Below are positions 1 to 9,629 of a stretch of DNA of 32,183 nucleotides, piece by piece. Position 1 is the stretch's first letter. Each line of letters begins with the position of its first letter. Source of the DNA: Pseudomonadota bacterium (GTDB lineage: Bacteria; Myxococcota_A; UBA9160; PR03); contig QEVM01000031.1 of NCBI GenBank assembly GCA_003576805.1, forward strand, positions 1-32,183, written 5' to 3'. The position numbers and the translations under genes were made by a program. Under the pieces are notes generated by a model, which ran no database searches, had not been told where the DNA came from, and was given only the letters and a program-made list of their open reading frames with translations.

Positions 1-1247
1 CGCTCGCCTGCGGCGGCGCGCCGGACGATGGCGCCGTGCGCGTGTGGGCGTTCGGGCACGAGGGCGAGGCGTTGCAGCGGCTCGCTCGGCAGTTCGAGCG
101 CGAGCGTCCGGGGCGCGCGGTGCGCGTGCAGCGGATTCCGTGGAGCGCGGCGCACGAGAAGCTGCTGACGGGCTTCGTCGGCGAGACGCTGCCCGACGTC
201 TTCCAGCTCGGCGCGACGTGGATCGCGGAGCTGGCGGCGCTCGGCGCGCTCGAGCCGCTGGACGCGCGCGTCGCGGCGTCGCGCGCCGTGGATCGCGCCG
301 ACTGGTTCGACGGCGCGTGGGAGACGAGCGTCGTGGACGGGCGCCTCGTCGCGCTGCCCTGGTACGTCGACACGCGCGTCCTCTTCTACCGCAGCGACCT
401 CCTCGCCGAGGCCGGCGTCGCGGAGGCGCCGCGCACCTGGGCGGCGTGGGAGGACGCGATGGCGAAGCTCGCCGCGGCGCGCGGACGAGGACGCCACGCG
501 ATCCTCGCGCCGCTCACCGAGTGGGAGCTGCCCGTCGTGCTCGCGCTCTCGAACGGCGCGACGCTGCTGCGCGACGGCGACCGCTACGGGAACTTCCGCA
601 GCGACGCCTTCCGCGAGGCGTTCGCGTTCCATCTCTCGTGGTTCGAGCGCGGCTTCGCCGCGCGCGCCGGCGCTTCCGCGACGGCGAGCGTGTATCGCGA
701 CTTCGCCGAAGGCTGGTTCTGCTTCTACCTCAGCGGACCGTGGAACCTCGGCCAGATGGCGGAGCGGCTGCCGCCCGCGCTCGCCGGCGCGTGGACGACC
801 GCGCCCGTGCCGGGCCGCGACGACACGCGGCCGGGCGTCTCGCTGGCGGGCGGCGCGTCGCTCGCGATCCGCGCCGGCTCGCCGCGCGCCGACGCCGCGT
901 GGGAGTGGGTCGAGTGGCTCGCGGCGCCCGCGCAGCAGCTCGCGCTCTACCGCGCGACCGGCGACCTGCCTTCGCGGCGCAGCGCGTGGCGCGATCCTGC
1001 GCTCGCGGGCGATCCGCGCGCGCAGGCGTTCCGCGTGCAGCTCGACTCGGTGCGCGCGCTGCCGCGCGTGCCGGAGTGGGAGCGCATCGCGGCGCGCATC
1101 TCGCGCGCGTCGGAGGCCGCGATCCGCGGCGAGGCGTCGATCGACGCCGCGCTCGCCGCGCTCGACGCCGACGTCGACCGCATCCTCGCCAAGCGGCGCG
1201 CGCTGCTCGATCGCGCGGCGCGGTCCGCCGATGAGAGCCTTCGATGA
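1..1247 (+). CDS. Sugar ABC transporter substrate-binding lipoprotein (5' partial)
   Basis: Periplasmic solute-binding component of a carbohydrate importer of the MalE/UgpB type (SBP_bac_1-like). It would deliver sugar to the two permeases encoded directly downstream. The frame is open from base 3. The first residues read L-A-C-G-G-A-P, a lipobox with Cys at 9-11, so the start codon and signal peptide lie just left of the window. The GTG at 36 is inside the mature protein and is not the start. The mature part reads RVWAFGHEGE, then LPDVFQLGATWIAELAALG and a ...LPWYVDTRVLFYRSDLL block typical of sugar-binding proteins. The C-terminal lobe has repeated AAWEWVEWLAAP-type helices. The stop TGA at 1245-1247 overlaps the ATG of the next gene (ATGA). 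The substrate cannot be read from sequence; neighbours suggest a glucan-derived oligosaccharide (inference). Confidence 0.88.
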   Translation, partial: LACGGAPDDGAVRVWAFGHEGEALQRLARQFERERPGRAVRVQRIPWSAAHEKLLTGFVGETLPDVFQLGATWIAELAALGALEPLDARVAASRAVDRADWFDGAWETSVVDGRLVALPWYVDTRVLFYRSDLLAEAGVAEAPRTWAAWEDAMAKLAAARGRGRHAILAPLTEWELPVVLALSNGATLLRDGDRYGNFRSDAFREAFAFHLSWFERGFAARAGASATASVYRDFAEGWFCFYLSGPWNLGQMAERLPPALAGAWTTAPVPGRDDTRPGVSLAGGASLAIRAGSPRADAAWEWVEWLAAPAQQLALYRATGDLPSRRSAWRDPALAGDPRAQAFRVQLDSVRALPRVPEWERIAARISRASEAAIRGEASIDAALAALDADVDRILAKRRALLDRAARSADESLR

Positions 1248-2119
1248 GGGACTCGCGCGCCGCGTGGATCTTCGTCGCGCCGGCGCTCGGCGCGATCGCG
1301 GCGTTCCTGTTCGTGCCGGTGCTGGCCTCGCTCGCGCTCTCGTTCACCGACTTCGACCTGTACGCGGTCGCCGATCTCGGCAACCTGCGCGCGATCGGCG
1401 CGGGCAACTACGAGGCGCTGCTCGGCGACCCGCTCTTCTGGCGCGCGCTGCGCAACACCTTCTTCTTCGCGTTCCTCGGCGGGCCGCTCTCGGTGGCGGT
1501 GTCGCTCGGCGCGGCGCTGCTCGTGAACGCGCGGCTCGTGCGCGCGCGCGGCACCTTCCGCACGCTGCTCTTCCTGCCGGTCGTGACGACACTCGTCGCC
1601 GTCGCGGTCGTGTGGCGGTACCTCTACCACCCGCGCGTCGGGCTCGTGAACGGCGTGCTCGGCTGGCTCGGCGTCGCGCCCGTCGACTGGCTCGGCGATC
1701 CGCGCTGGGCGCTGCCCGCGCTCGTCGTGATGTCGGTGTGGAAGGGCTTCGGCGCCAACATGGTGATCTTCGTCGCCGGGCTGCAGAGCATCCCGGCGCG
1801 GCTCTACGAGGCGGCGAGCCTCGACGGCGCGGGCGCCTGGCAGCAGCTCCGCCACGTGACGCTGCCGCAGCTCGCGCCGACCGCGTTCTTCGTCGCGCTG
1901 CTGACGATGATCGGCTCGCTCCAGCTCTTCGCCGAGCCGTACGTGATGACGCAGGGCGGCCCGTCGAACGCCACGCTCTCGGTCGTGCTGCTGATGTTCC
2001 AGGAGGGCTTCCGCTACTGGAACATGGGCTACGCGGCGGCGATCGCGTTCGTGCTGTTCGCGATCCTGCTCGCCGGCACCGCGCTCCAGCTCCGGCTGCG
2101 CGGGCGGAGCGCGGCGTGA
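1244..2119 (+). CDS. Sugar ABC transporter permease, MalF/UgpA type
   Basis: Inner-membrane permease of a carbohydrate importer (BPD_transp_1 family), 291 aa. The N-terminus is a membrane segment (AAWIFVAPALGAIAAFLFVPV) and about six helices are visible. The coupling (EAA) loop is recognisable near residues 187-205: ARLYEAASLDGAGAWQQLRHVTLPQL matches the family pattern EAA-x3-G-x9-I-x-LP. The gene starts with ATG overlapping the stop of the binding-protein gene, and its own TGA overlaps the GTG of the second permease. Co-translation of binding protein and both permeases is therefore likely. Length is normal for the family. Substrate class is inferred from homology and context only. Confidence 0.92.
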   Translation: MRDSRAAWIFVAPALGAIAAFLFVPVLASLALSFTDFDLYAVADLGNLRAIGAGNYEALLGDPLFWRALRNTFFFAFLGGPLSVAVSLGAALLVNARLVRARGTFRTLLFLPVVTTLVAVAVVWRYLYHPRVGLVNGVLGWLGVAPVDWLGDPRWALPALVVMSVWKGFGANMVIFVAGLQSIPARLYEAASLDGAGAWQQLRHVTLPQLAPTAFFVALLTMIGSLQLFAEPYVMTQGGPSNATLSVVLLMFQEGFRYWNMGYAAAIAFVLFAILLAGTALQLRLRGRSAA

Positions 2120-2937
2120 CGCGCGCGCTGCGCGTCGCCGCGCTGCACGCCGTGCTGGTCGCGGCGGCGGCGCTGACGCTGGCGCCGCTCGTCTGGATGC
2201 TGGCGGCGTCGTTCGCGCCGGCGGGCGGCGCGGACGATCTGGTCGCGTCGTTCGCGCGGCGCGGCGCGACGCTCGCGCACTACCGCACGCTCTTCGGGCA
2301 GCTCGACCTCGCGCGCACGCTCGCCAACAGCGCGGGCCTCGCCGCCGCCGCGACCGCGATCGCCGTCAGCGTGAACGGCATGGCGGGCTACGCCTTCGCG
2401 AAGCTGCGCTTCGCCGGGCGCGACCGCATCTTCCGCGGCCTGCTCGCGACGCTGGTGATCCCGGGCCAGATCGGCATGCTGCCGCTCTTCCTGCTCTTGA
2501 AGGAGCTCGGGCTCGTGAACACCTACGCCGGCGTGCTGGTGCCGAGCCTCGCGTCGGTGTTCGGGATCTTCCTGGTGCGCCAGTACGCGCTCTCGATCCC
2601 GCAGAGCCTGCTCGACGCCGCGCGCGTCGACGGCGCCGGCGAGCTGCGCATCTTCGCGCAGGTGGTGCTGCCGCTGCTGCGCCCGATCCTCGTCACGCTC
2701 GCGATCTTCACCTTCCTCGGCACCTGGAACGACTTCCTCTGGCCGCTCGTGATCCTCACCGACGACCGCCTCTACACGCTGCCCGTCGCGCTCGCGAACC
2801 TGCTCGGCGAGCACGTGCAGGACGTCGAGCTGATGATGGCGGGCGCCGTCGTGACGGTCGCGCCGGTCGTGCTGCTGTTCGCGGCGCTCCAGCGCCAGTA
2901 CGTGCGCGGCATCGTGACCACGGGGCTGCGCGAGTGA
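2116..2937 (+). CDS. Sugar ABC transporter permease, MalG/UgpE type
   Basis: Second inner-membrane permease (BPD_transp_1), 273 aa from a GTG start at 2116 that overlaps the previous stop (GTGA). The same frame is open much further upstream, but that part is a shadow of the first permease. The 2116 start gives a normal N-terminus with a membrane helix (HAVLVAAAALTLAPLVWMLAASFAP). The conserved MalG features are present: NSAGLAAAATAIAV, GYAFAKLRFAGRD, and the EAA loop at SLLDAARVDGAGELRIFAQVVLPLLRP, followed by FLGTWNDFLWPLVIL. The stop overlaps the GTG of the following glycosidase-like gene. It would pair with the upstream permease as a heterodimer, powered by the ATPase encoded convergently at 5255-6349. 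Confidence 0.92.
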   Translation: MTRALRVAALHAVLVAAAALTLAPLVWMLAASFAPAGGADDLVASFARRGATLAHYRTLFGQLDLARTLANSAGLAAAATAIAVSVNGMAGYAFAKLRFAGRDRIFRGLLATLVIPGQIGMLPLFLLLKELGLVNTYAGVLVPSLASVFGIFLVRQYALSIPQSLLDAARVDGAGELRIFAQVVLPLLRPILVTLAIFTFLGTWNDFLWPLVILTDDRLYTLPVALANLLGEHVQDVELMMAGAVVTVAPVVLLFAALQRQYVRGIVTTGLRE

Positions 2938-5254
2938 GGCGCGGCGCGCGGCGCAGCTTCGCGGTCGCGTGGCTCGCGCTCGCGTTCGCGGCGTGCGTGC
3001 GCGATCCGTCGCCGGCGCCGCCGCCCACGCACGGCCAGCATCCGAACGACTTCTTCTTCGCGCGCGCCGCCGCGGAGCGGCGCGGCGCGTATCCGCGCTA
3101 CTTCTCGCGCGAGCAGGTCTACTGGACGGCGATCGGCGCGGACGGCGACGACCGCAGCGCGCTCCTGTCCGAGGACGGCGCGCTCGAGCCCGCGCGCCGC
3201 TCGTTCACGATCGAGCCCTTCCTCGCGGTCGACGGCCGCTTCGTCTCGTGGGCGGACGCCGAGATCGAGCACGCGCTGCGCGACGGCGATCTCCCGATTC
3301 CGCGCGTCGTGTGGCGCGCGCGCCCGATCGACCTCACCACGCGCGCGTTCGTCGCAGGGCTGCCCGGCGCGAGCGTTCTGTACGCGACGTACCGGCTCGC
3401 GAACCACGGCGGCGCGCCGAGCCGCGCCGACCTCTGGCTCGGCATCCGGCCCTTCCAGGTGAATCCGCCGTGGCAGTCGCTGAACGGCGCCGGGGGCGCG
3501 ACCGCCGTGCACCGCATCGCGCGCGAGGGCCGCGTCGTGCGCGTGAACGGCCGCCACGCGATCGCGCTGCTGACGCCGCCCGACGCCTTTGGCGCGGCGC
3601 GCCTCGACCAGGGCGGGCTCGCCGACTTCCTCGCGCGCGGCGCGCTGGCGCCGGGGCGCGACGCCGTGTTCGACGCCGGCGGCTTCGCGTCCGCGGCGGC
3701 GCGCTGGCGCTTCACGCTCGCGCCGGGGCAGGTGGCGGAGGTCGTGATCGCGGTGCCGCTGCACGAAGCGTCCGCGTTCCTCGCCGCGCTGCCGCGGGCG
3801 GCGGACGCCGCCACGCACGCCGCCGCGGCGGAGGACGCGACGGCGCGCCGCTGGCGCGCACGGCTGTCGCGGGCCGAGATCGCGCTCCCGCCCGCGTCCG
3901 ATCCGATCGTGCCGGCGCTGCGCGCCGCGCTCGGGCAGATCCTCGTCGCGCGCGCCGGCCCCGCGCTGCAACCCGGCACGCGCACCTACGCGCGCGCGTG
4001 GATCCGCGACGGCGTGCTGATGGAGAGCGCGCTGCTCCAGCTCGGTGTTGCGGAGACGCCGCGCGACTTCGTCCACTGGTACGCGCCGTTCCAGGAGCCG
4101 GACGGGCGCGTGCCGTGCTGCGTCGACGAGCGCGGCCGCGACACGGCGGTGGAGCACGACAGCCCCGGCCAGCTCCTCTACGGCATCGCATCGCTCTGGC
4201 GCTACGAGCGCGACGTCGAGACGGTGCGCGCGCTCTGGCCCCACGTGCCGCGCACGGTCGACTACATCGAGCGGCTGCGCGCGCAGCGTCTCGGCCCGGA
4301 GTGGGCGGCGCCGGCGAAGCGCAGGTTCCGCGGCCTCCTGCCCGAGTCGATCAGCCACGAGGGCTACTGGCAGAACCCGGTGCACTCGTACTGGGACGAC
4401 GCCTGGGCGCTGCGCGGGCTCGCCGACGCGGCGCTGCTCGCGCGCGTCGTCGGCGGCGGCGCGGCGGCGCAGCGCTTCGCCGCGCTGGAGCGCGCGTTCG
4501 CGAAGGATCTGCGCGCGTCGATCGAGGCGACGATGGCGCACCACCGCGTCGACTTCGTGCCGGCGTCGGCGGACCTCGGCGACTTCGATCCCACCGCGAC
4601 CACGATCTGGCTCGCGCCCGGCCGCGCGCGCGGCGTGCTCCCGCCCGCCGCGCTCGAGCGGACCTACGAGCGCTACGTGGACGACGTCCGCGGGCGCCGC
4701 GCCGGCGCGATCGCGTGGGACGCCTACGCGCCGTACGAGCTGCGCAACGTCGAAGCGCTGGTGCGGCTCGGGCGGCGCGACGACGCGCTCTTCGTGCTGC
4801 GCGAGATCCTCGGCGACCAGCGCCCGCCGGGCTGGCGCGGCTGGAGCGAGATCGTGTGGCGCGACCCGCGTGCGCCGCAGTTTCTCGGCGACATGCCGCA
4901 CGCCTGGATCTCGGCGACGTACGCGCGCGCGGTGCGCTCGCTGCTCGTGTACGAGCGCGACGACGGCGCGCTCGTGCTCGGCGCCGGCGTCCCGCTCGAC
5001 TGGCTGCGCGGCGAGGGCGTGCGCGTCGCGCGGCTGCCGACGCACTGGGGCCCGCTCGCGTACCGCATGCGCGAGGCCGGCGAACGCCGGCTCGTCGTCG
5101 AGATCGACGCCGGCGTCGAGCGGCCGCCGGGCGGCGTCGTCGTCGAGCCGCCCGTCGCGATCCGCGCGGCGCGCGTCGACGGCGCGCCGGCCGAGACGGG
5201 GAGCGCGCGCGCCGTCACCGCGACGCGCCTGCCGGCGCGCATCGAGATCGACTA

Positions 5255-5258
<4 letters not shown>
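2934..5258 (+). CDS. Glycosidase-like (six-hairpin fold) lipoprotein
   Basis: A 774-aa envelope lipoprotein translationally coupled to the sugar importer (GTG at 2934 overlaps the permease stop). Signal peptide with lipobox LAFAAC (Cys21). Residues about 35-310 look like a beta-rich N-terminal domain. Residues about 330-680 look like an (alpha/alpha)6-barrel of the kind found in glycogen-debranching and related glycosidases, with TYARAWIRDGVLMESAL, EPDGRVPCCVD and AVEHDSPGQLLYGI as candidate active-site blocks. A C-terminal beta domain (LVLGAGVPLDWLRGEGVRV) follows. It probably acts on an oligosaccharide before uptake, but I cannot assign a CAZy family or substrate. The last four bases overlap the end of the convergent ATPase gene (shared CTAG). 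Function is inference; the fold call is moderately secure. Confidence 0.75.
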
Positions 5259-6349
<1,091 letters not shown>

Positions 6350-6374
6350 GGCGCGGCGGCGGGGCGCGCGCGTC

Positions 6375-8057
6375 TCACTCGAAGAAGTCCTCGTCGCGCA
6401 GCAGCTCGAGCGCGGGCGCCACCGCCGGATCGGCGGCGAAGCGCTTCTGGATGGAGCCCTGCTGCAAGTGGTTCACGAGCGCGACGAAGCTCATCGACTG
6501 GTCGAGGCTCAGGTAGGCGTACGCGACGGCCCCGCTCTTCGGATCCACCGCGTCGTAGAGCCCGTACTCCCCGTACGCAGCATACCGCTCGGCGATGCGG
6601 CGCAGGTTGGCGGTGGCGGCCTCGGGCGCGACGGCGAGCGCGAGCGCCGACGCGTGCGGCGTCACGATCCGGGGCGCGTATCCCGACATGCCGAGATCGG
6701 GCACGCCGAACTCGCCGTAGTCGATGTTGGCCGGCTGCGTGCTCGGCGACAGGCCCCAGATCTCCCAGCCGAGCGCCTCGCGCGCGAAGCGGCGCTGGAT
6801 CAGCGCGTGCGCCTCGCCGTTGCGGCCGAGGCTGCGCGGTGCGTGCGCGCGCTCGTCGAGCGTGAGCGACGGCATCAGCGCCTCGAACGCGCTGCCGCCC
6901 CACGACGGCACGTAGCGCACGCCGCCCCACGCGTAGGTCCCGCCCGCGACGCGGTGGCCGCGCACGGTCTTCACGCTGCGCCCGGCGGGCCGCTGGCGCT
7001 GCCAGTGCATGCTCGGCGGCAGCGTCCGCCGCATCGCGAACCAGTGCGCCTCGGGCGCGTGGCCCTGGGCGATCGCGATCAGGCTGCCAATACGCGCTTC
7101 GGTGTAGAGAGTGCCGTAGTGGTAGCGCGAGCGCTGGACCTCGCCGTCCTGCACGGTGACGCCGTGCAGCATCAGCGCCGCGTCGGGATCGTAGAAGTAG
7201 CCGTAGTCCTGCGAGTCGACGAGCCGGGAACACTCGTCCCACAGCTCGGTGAACGCCTGGCGCAGCACGATCAGGCCCGCCGTCAGCCAGGCCGAGTCCA
7301 CGAACGACACGAACGGGCTGGTGCGCTCGAGCGTCGTCGTGTCGTAGTAGTTGAAGAAGAAGCCGGCGTGCGTCTCGAGGCGGCGCAGCGACTCGAGCAC
7401 GCGCCGCGCGCGCGCGAGCGCCTCGTCGCGCGAGACGAGTCCGAGGTCGAACGCGCCGGCGATCGCGGCGAGGTGGAGCCCGACGTTGGTGCCCGTCGTG
7501 TAGTCGCCGATCTTCACGCTCTCCGCCTCGAGCGAGCCGCCGCACAGCCGCACGTGGTCGACCGGGAGCCCGTGCTCGCGGTCGACGAACGCGGCGAGCC
7601 CGTTCCAGGTGTCGCGCGCGAGCCGGCGCAGGAAGCCGTCGTCGTCGGCGGGCAGCGAGGCGCGGTCGACGAGCACGCGCGACGGCCAGCCCGCGAGGCG
7701 CGCGCGCACCTGCTCCTTGGCCGCGGCCAGCCCGCCGTGCTGGTTCTGCCAGGCCTCCTTGCGCGGCGCGACGACGCGCTCGGCGAGGAAGCGCGCCTCG
7801 TGCGCCGGCAGCGGGCGCGCGCAGCCCGGCGGATCGGGGTCCGCGCTCGGCAGGCCGCTCGCGCCGATCGTGCCGATCGCGCTCGTCGTGCCGACCGCGC
7901 TGGTCGTCCCGATCGCGGAGCTGCTGCCGACGATCTGCGCGGGCGCGCGGGCGGTCCCGAGGAGAAGGGCGACCCACGCAGCGAGGAGGAGACGCCTGCG
8001 CAGGCCCGCCGCGGCGCGCGGACGGACTCGGAATCGGTTCTCGGCGCGTCCGGCCAT
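6375..8057 (-). CDS. Exported glucoamylase-like protein (GH144/NdvB middle-domain type)
   Basis: A 560-aa exported protein with a predicted signal peptide (RRLLLAAWVALLLGTARAPAQ) and a low-complexity linker of IGTTSA-type repeats at residues 45-68. Residues about 185-275 (TGTNVGLHLAAIAGAFDLG, FFFNYYDTTTLE, SFVDSAWLTAGLIVL) closely resemble the (alpha/alpha)6 region of cyclic beta-1,2-glucan synthase NdvB and GH144 endo-beta-1,2-glucanases. Residues about 330-545 (GGTYAWGGVRYVPSWGGSAFEALMP, WEIWGLSPST, GYAPRIVTPHASALALA, YLSLDQSMSF) fit the glycoamylase domain PF10091. The likely role is hydrolysis of a beta-glucan in the periplasm or outside the cell; the substrate is inference. Start: ATG at 8055-8057 with GGAGG 5 nt upstream. 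The ABC ATPase gene follows after 25 bp. Confidence 0.8.
   Translation of the reverse strand: MAGRAENRFRVRPRAAAGLRRRLLLAAWVALLLGTARAPAQIVGSSSAIGTTSAVGTTSAIGTIGASGLPSADPDPPGCARPLPAHEARFLAERVVAPRKEAWQNQHGGLAAAKEQVRARLAGWPSRVLVDRASLPADDDGFLRRLARDTWNGLAAFVDREHGLPVDHVRLCGGSLEAESVKIGDYTTGTNVGLHLAAIAGAFDLGLVSRDEALARARRVLESLRRLETHAGFFFNYYDTTTLERTSPFVSFVDSAWLTAGLIVLRQAFTELWDECSRLVDSQDYGYFYDPDAALMLHGVTVQDGEVQRSRYHYGTLYTEARIGSLIAIAQGHAPEAHWFAMRRTLPPSMHWQRQRPAGRSVKTVRGHRVAGGTYAWGGVRYVPSWGGSAFEALMPSLTLDERAHAPRSLGRNGEAHALIQRRFAREALGWEIWGLSPSTQPANIDYGEFGVPDLGMSGYAPRIVTPHASALALAVAPEAATANLRRIAERYAAYGEYGLYDAVDPKSGAVAYAYLSLDQSMSFVALVNHLQQGSIQKRFAADPAVAPALELLRDEDFFE
7854..7925 (-). repeat. Short tandem repeat coding an IGTTSA-type linker
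   Basis: Imperfect tandem repeats of 15-18 bases within the glucoamylase-like gene encode a Ser/Ile/Gly/Thr/Ala linker just after the signal peptide (residues 45-68). The reading frame is kept. Low-complexity linkers of this sort commonly separate an export signal from a catalytic domain. Confidence 0.6.
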
Positions 8058-8398
8058 CGCCGCCTCCGCCTACGCTGTGCGCCCGCTCCGATCCCCGCCG
8101 CGGTCTCGGACCGGGCCGGGCGCACGTCGTTCGAGCTCCGCGGCGCGGCTCGGAGGGCCGCCCCGGCTCGGGGAAGTCCCGGGCGTGGCCCCTTGGGCGC
8201 GTCCGGGCTGGTTCGGGTCTCGTTCCACACGCTGCGAATCGGCCACCCGACATCCCGGGTGAAGCGGGCCGGGCACGAGTAGCGCGACGGCGGCGCAACA
8301 CCGCGCAGCAAGCCGGCAGGTGGGGCGCAGCAGCCGCGCCCGGCCTTCGCTACCTCGCGCGCCGGGGGGCCCGAGCCATCGCACTCGCCGTCTTCGGG
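8058..8398. other. Divergent intergenic region, 341 bp
   Basis: This lies between the divergent glucoamylase-like and ArsB/NhaD-type genes and should hold both promoters. It is very GC-rich with several short inverted repeats. I see no convincing -35/-10 pair, operator or structured RNA. The frames open across it are shadows with no recognisable protein. The only clear element is the GGAGG ribosome-binding site of the minus-strand gene next to 8058. Confidence 0.5.
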
Positions 8399-9598
8399 AT
8401 GGTCTACGCCGGCATGATCCTCGGGCGGCTGCCCTGGCTGGCGCTCGACCGCACCGGCATCGCGCTGCTCGGCGCGATCGCGCTGCTCGCGACCGGCGCG
8501 ATCTCGCTGCCGGCGGCCGGCGCGGCGGTCGACGTCCCGACGCTCGCGCTGCTGTTCGGACTCATGGTGGTGTCGGCGCAGCTCCAGCTCTCGGGCTTCT
8601 ACGCGCGCGTCGCGGCGGCGCTGGGCGGCGCGCCGCTCTCGCCCGCCGCGCTGATGGCCGCGCTCGTCGCCGTCACCGGCGCGTTGTCGGCGGTGTTCAC
8701 GAACGACGTCGTGTGCCTCGCGACGGCGCCGGTGTGGATCGAGGCGTGCGCGCGGCGGCGGCTCGATCCCGTGCCGTTCCTGCTGGCGCTCGCGTGCGCC
8801 TCGAACGTGGGATCGGCGGCGACGCTGATCGGGAACCCCCAGAACATCCTGATCGGGCAGGCGCACGGTCTCTCGTTCGTCGGCCATCTCGCGCGCGCCG
8901 GCGTGCCGGCCGCGCTCGGCCTCGCCGCGACGTGGGCGATCGTCGCCTGGCAGCAGCGCGGCGCGTGGTCCGCGCGCGTCGCGCAGGAAGACGCCGAGAT
9001 CCGGCCGGACGACGACGTCGCGCCCTTCGACGCGTGGCAGACGGCGAAGGGGCTCGCGGTCGCGGCCGCGCTGCTCCTGGTGTTCGTCGCGACCGACTGG
9101 CCGCGCGACGTCGCCGCGCTCGGCGCCGCCGGCGCGCTGCTGCTGAGCCGCCGCCTGCACTCGCGCGACAAGCTCGGGCTCGTCGACTGGCCGCTGCTCG
9201 TGCTCTTCCTCGGGCTCTTCGTCGTGCACGGCGCCTTCGCGGCGACGGGCGCCGCCGGCGACGCGGTCGCGCGGCTGCGCGCGGCCGGCGTCGACCTCGC
9301 GCAGCCGGGCTGGCTGTTCGCCGCGACCGTCGCGCTCTCGAACCTCGTGTCGAACGTGCCCGCCGTGATGCTGCTGTTGCCGCTCGCGAGCGAGCCGCTC
9401 GGCGCGACGCTGCTCGCGCTCGCGAGCACGCTCGCCGGCAACCTGCTGCTCGTCGGCAGCATCGCGAACCTGATCGTGGCGGACGCCGCCGCGCGTCACG
9501 GCCTCGCCATCGACTGGCGCCGCCACGCGCGCACGGGCGTCCCGGTCACGCTGGCGACACTCGCGATCGCCGCGCTCGCGCTGCTCGCGCAGCGGTGA
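8399..9598 (+). CDS. ArsB/NhaD-superfamily (SLC13-like) anion transporter
   Basis: A 399-aa polytopic inner-membrane protein of the ArsB/CitMHS type (PF03600). About 10-11 hydrophobic segments are visible. Family landmarks include WLALDRTGIALLGAIALLATG near the N-terminus, FTNDVVCLATAPV (about residues 101-113), ASNVGSAATLIGNPQNILIG (about 139-158) and its second-half counterpart VSNVPAVMLLLP. The two SN-containing re-entrant motifs are typical of this superfamily. The substrate is not readable: arsenite, sodium/proton exchange and organic anions are all possible. ATG at 8399 is the only start in the open frame, but it has no clear Shine-Dalgarno sequence and begins inside a short hydrophobic stretch (AIALAVFG precedes it), so a rarer upstream start is possible. 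No arsR or arsenate reductase lies nearby. Confidence 0.85.
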   Translation: MVYAGMILGRLPWLALDRTGIALLGAIALLATGAISLPAAGAAVDVPTLALLFGLMVVSAQLQLSGFYARVAAALGGAPLSPAALMAALVAVTGALSAVFTNDVVCLATAPVWIEACARRRLDPVPFLLALACASNVGSAATLIGNPQNILIGQAHGLSFVGHLARAGVPAALGLAATWAIVAWQQRGAWSARVAQEDAEIRPDDDVAPFDAWQTAKGLAVAAALLLVFVATDWPRDVAALGAAGALLLSRRLHSRDKLGLVDWPLLVLFLGLFVVHGAFAATGAAGDAVARLRAAGVDLAQPGWLFAATVALSNLVSNVPAVMLLLPLASEPLGATLLALASTLAGNLLLVGSIANLIVADAAARHGLAIDWRRHARTGVPVTLATLAIAALALLAQR

Positions 9599-9616
9599 TC
9601 GCGCGGGCGCACGGTC

Positions 9617-9622
9617 TAGACT
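9617..9622 (+). promoter_or_regulatory. Candidate -10 box (TAGACT) of a leaderless transcript
   Basis: TAGACT ends 7 nt before the ATG at 9630 and no Shine-Dalgarno sequence intervenes. The spacing places transcription start at or next to the start codon. The same layout precedes two other genes in the window (19213 and 28111). No matching -35 is evident. Confidence 0.5.
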
Positions 9623-9629
9623 GGGCGCG

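Noticed and set aside
36..38. GTG at 36 as the start of the binding-protein gene.
   Set aside because: A lipobox is readable in frame upstream at 3-11, so translation starts left of the window.
2772..5045. A 757-residue minus-strand frame opposite the glycosidase-like lipoprotein.
   Set aside because: His/Arg/Glu-rich shadow; the plus frame has a lipobox and start/stop coupling with the transporter operon.
8399..9598. An arsenic-resistance locus based on the ArsB-like protein.
   Set aside because: The superfamily is broad and no arsR, arsC or arsA gene is nearby.
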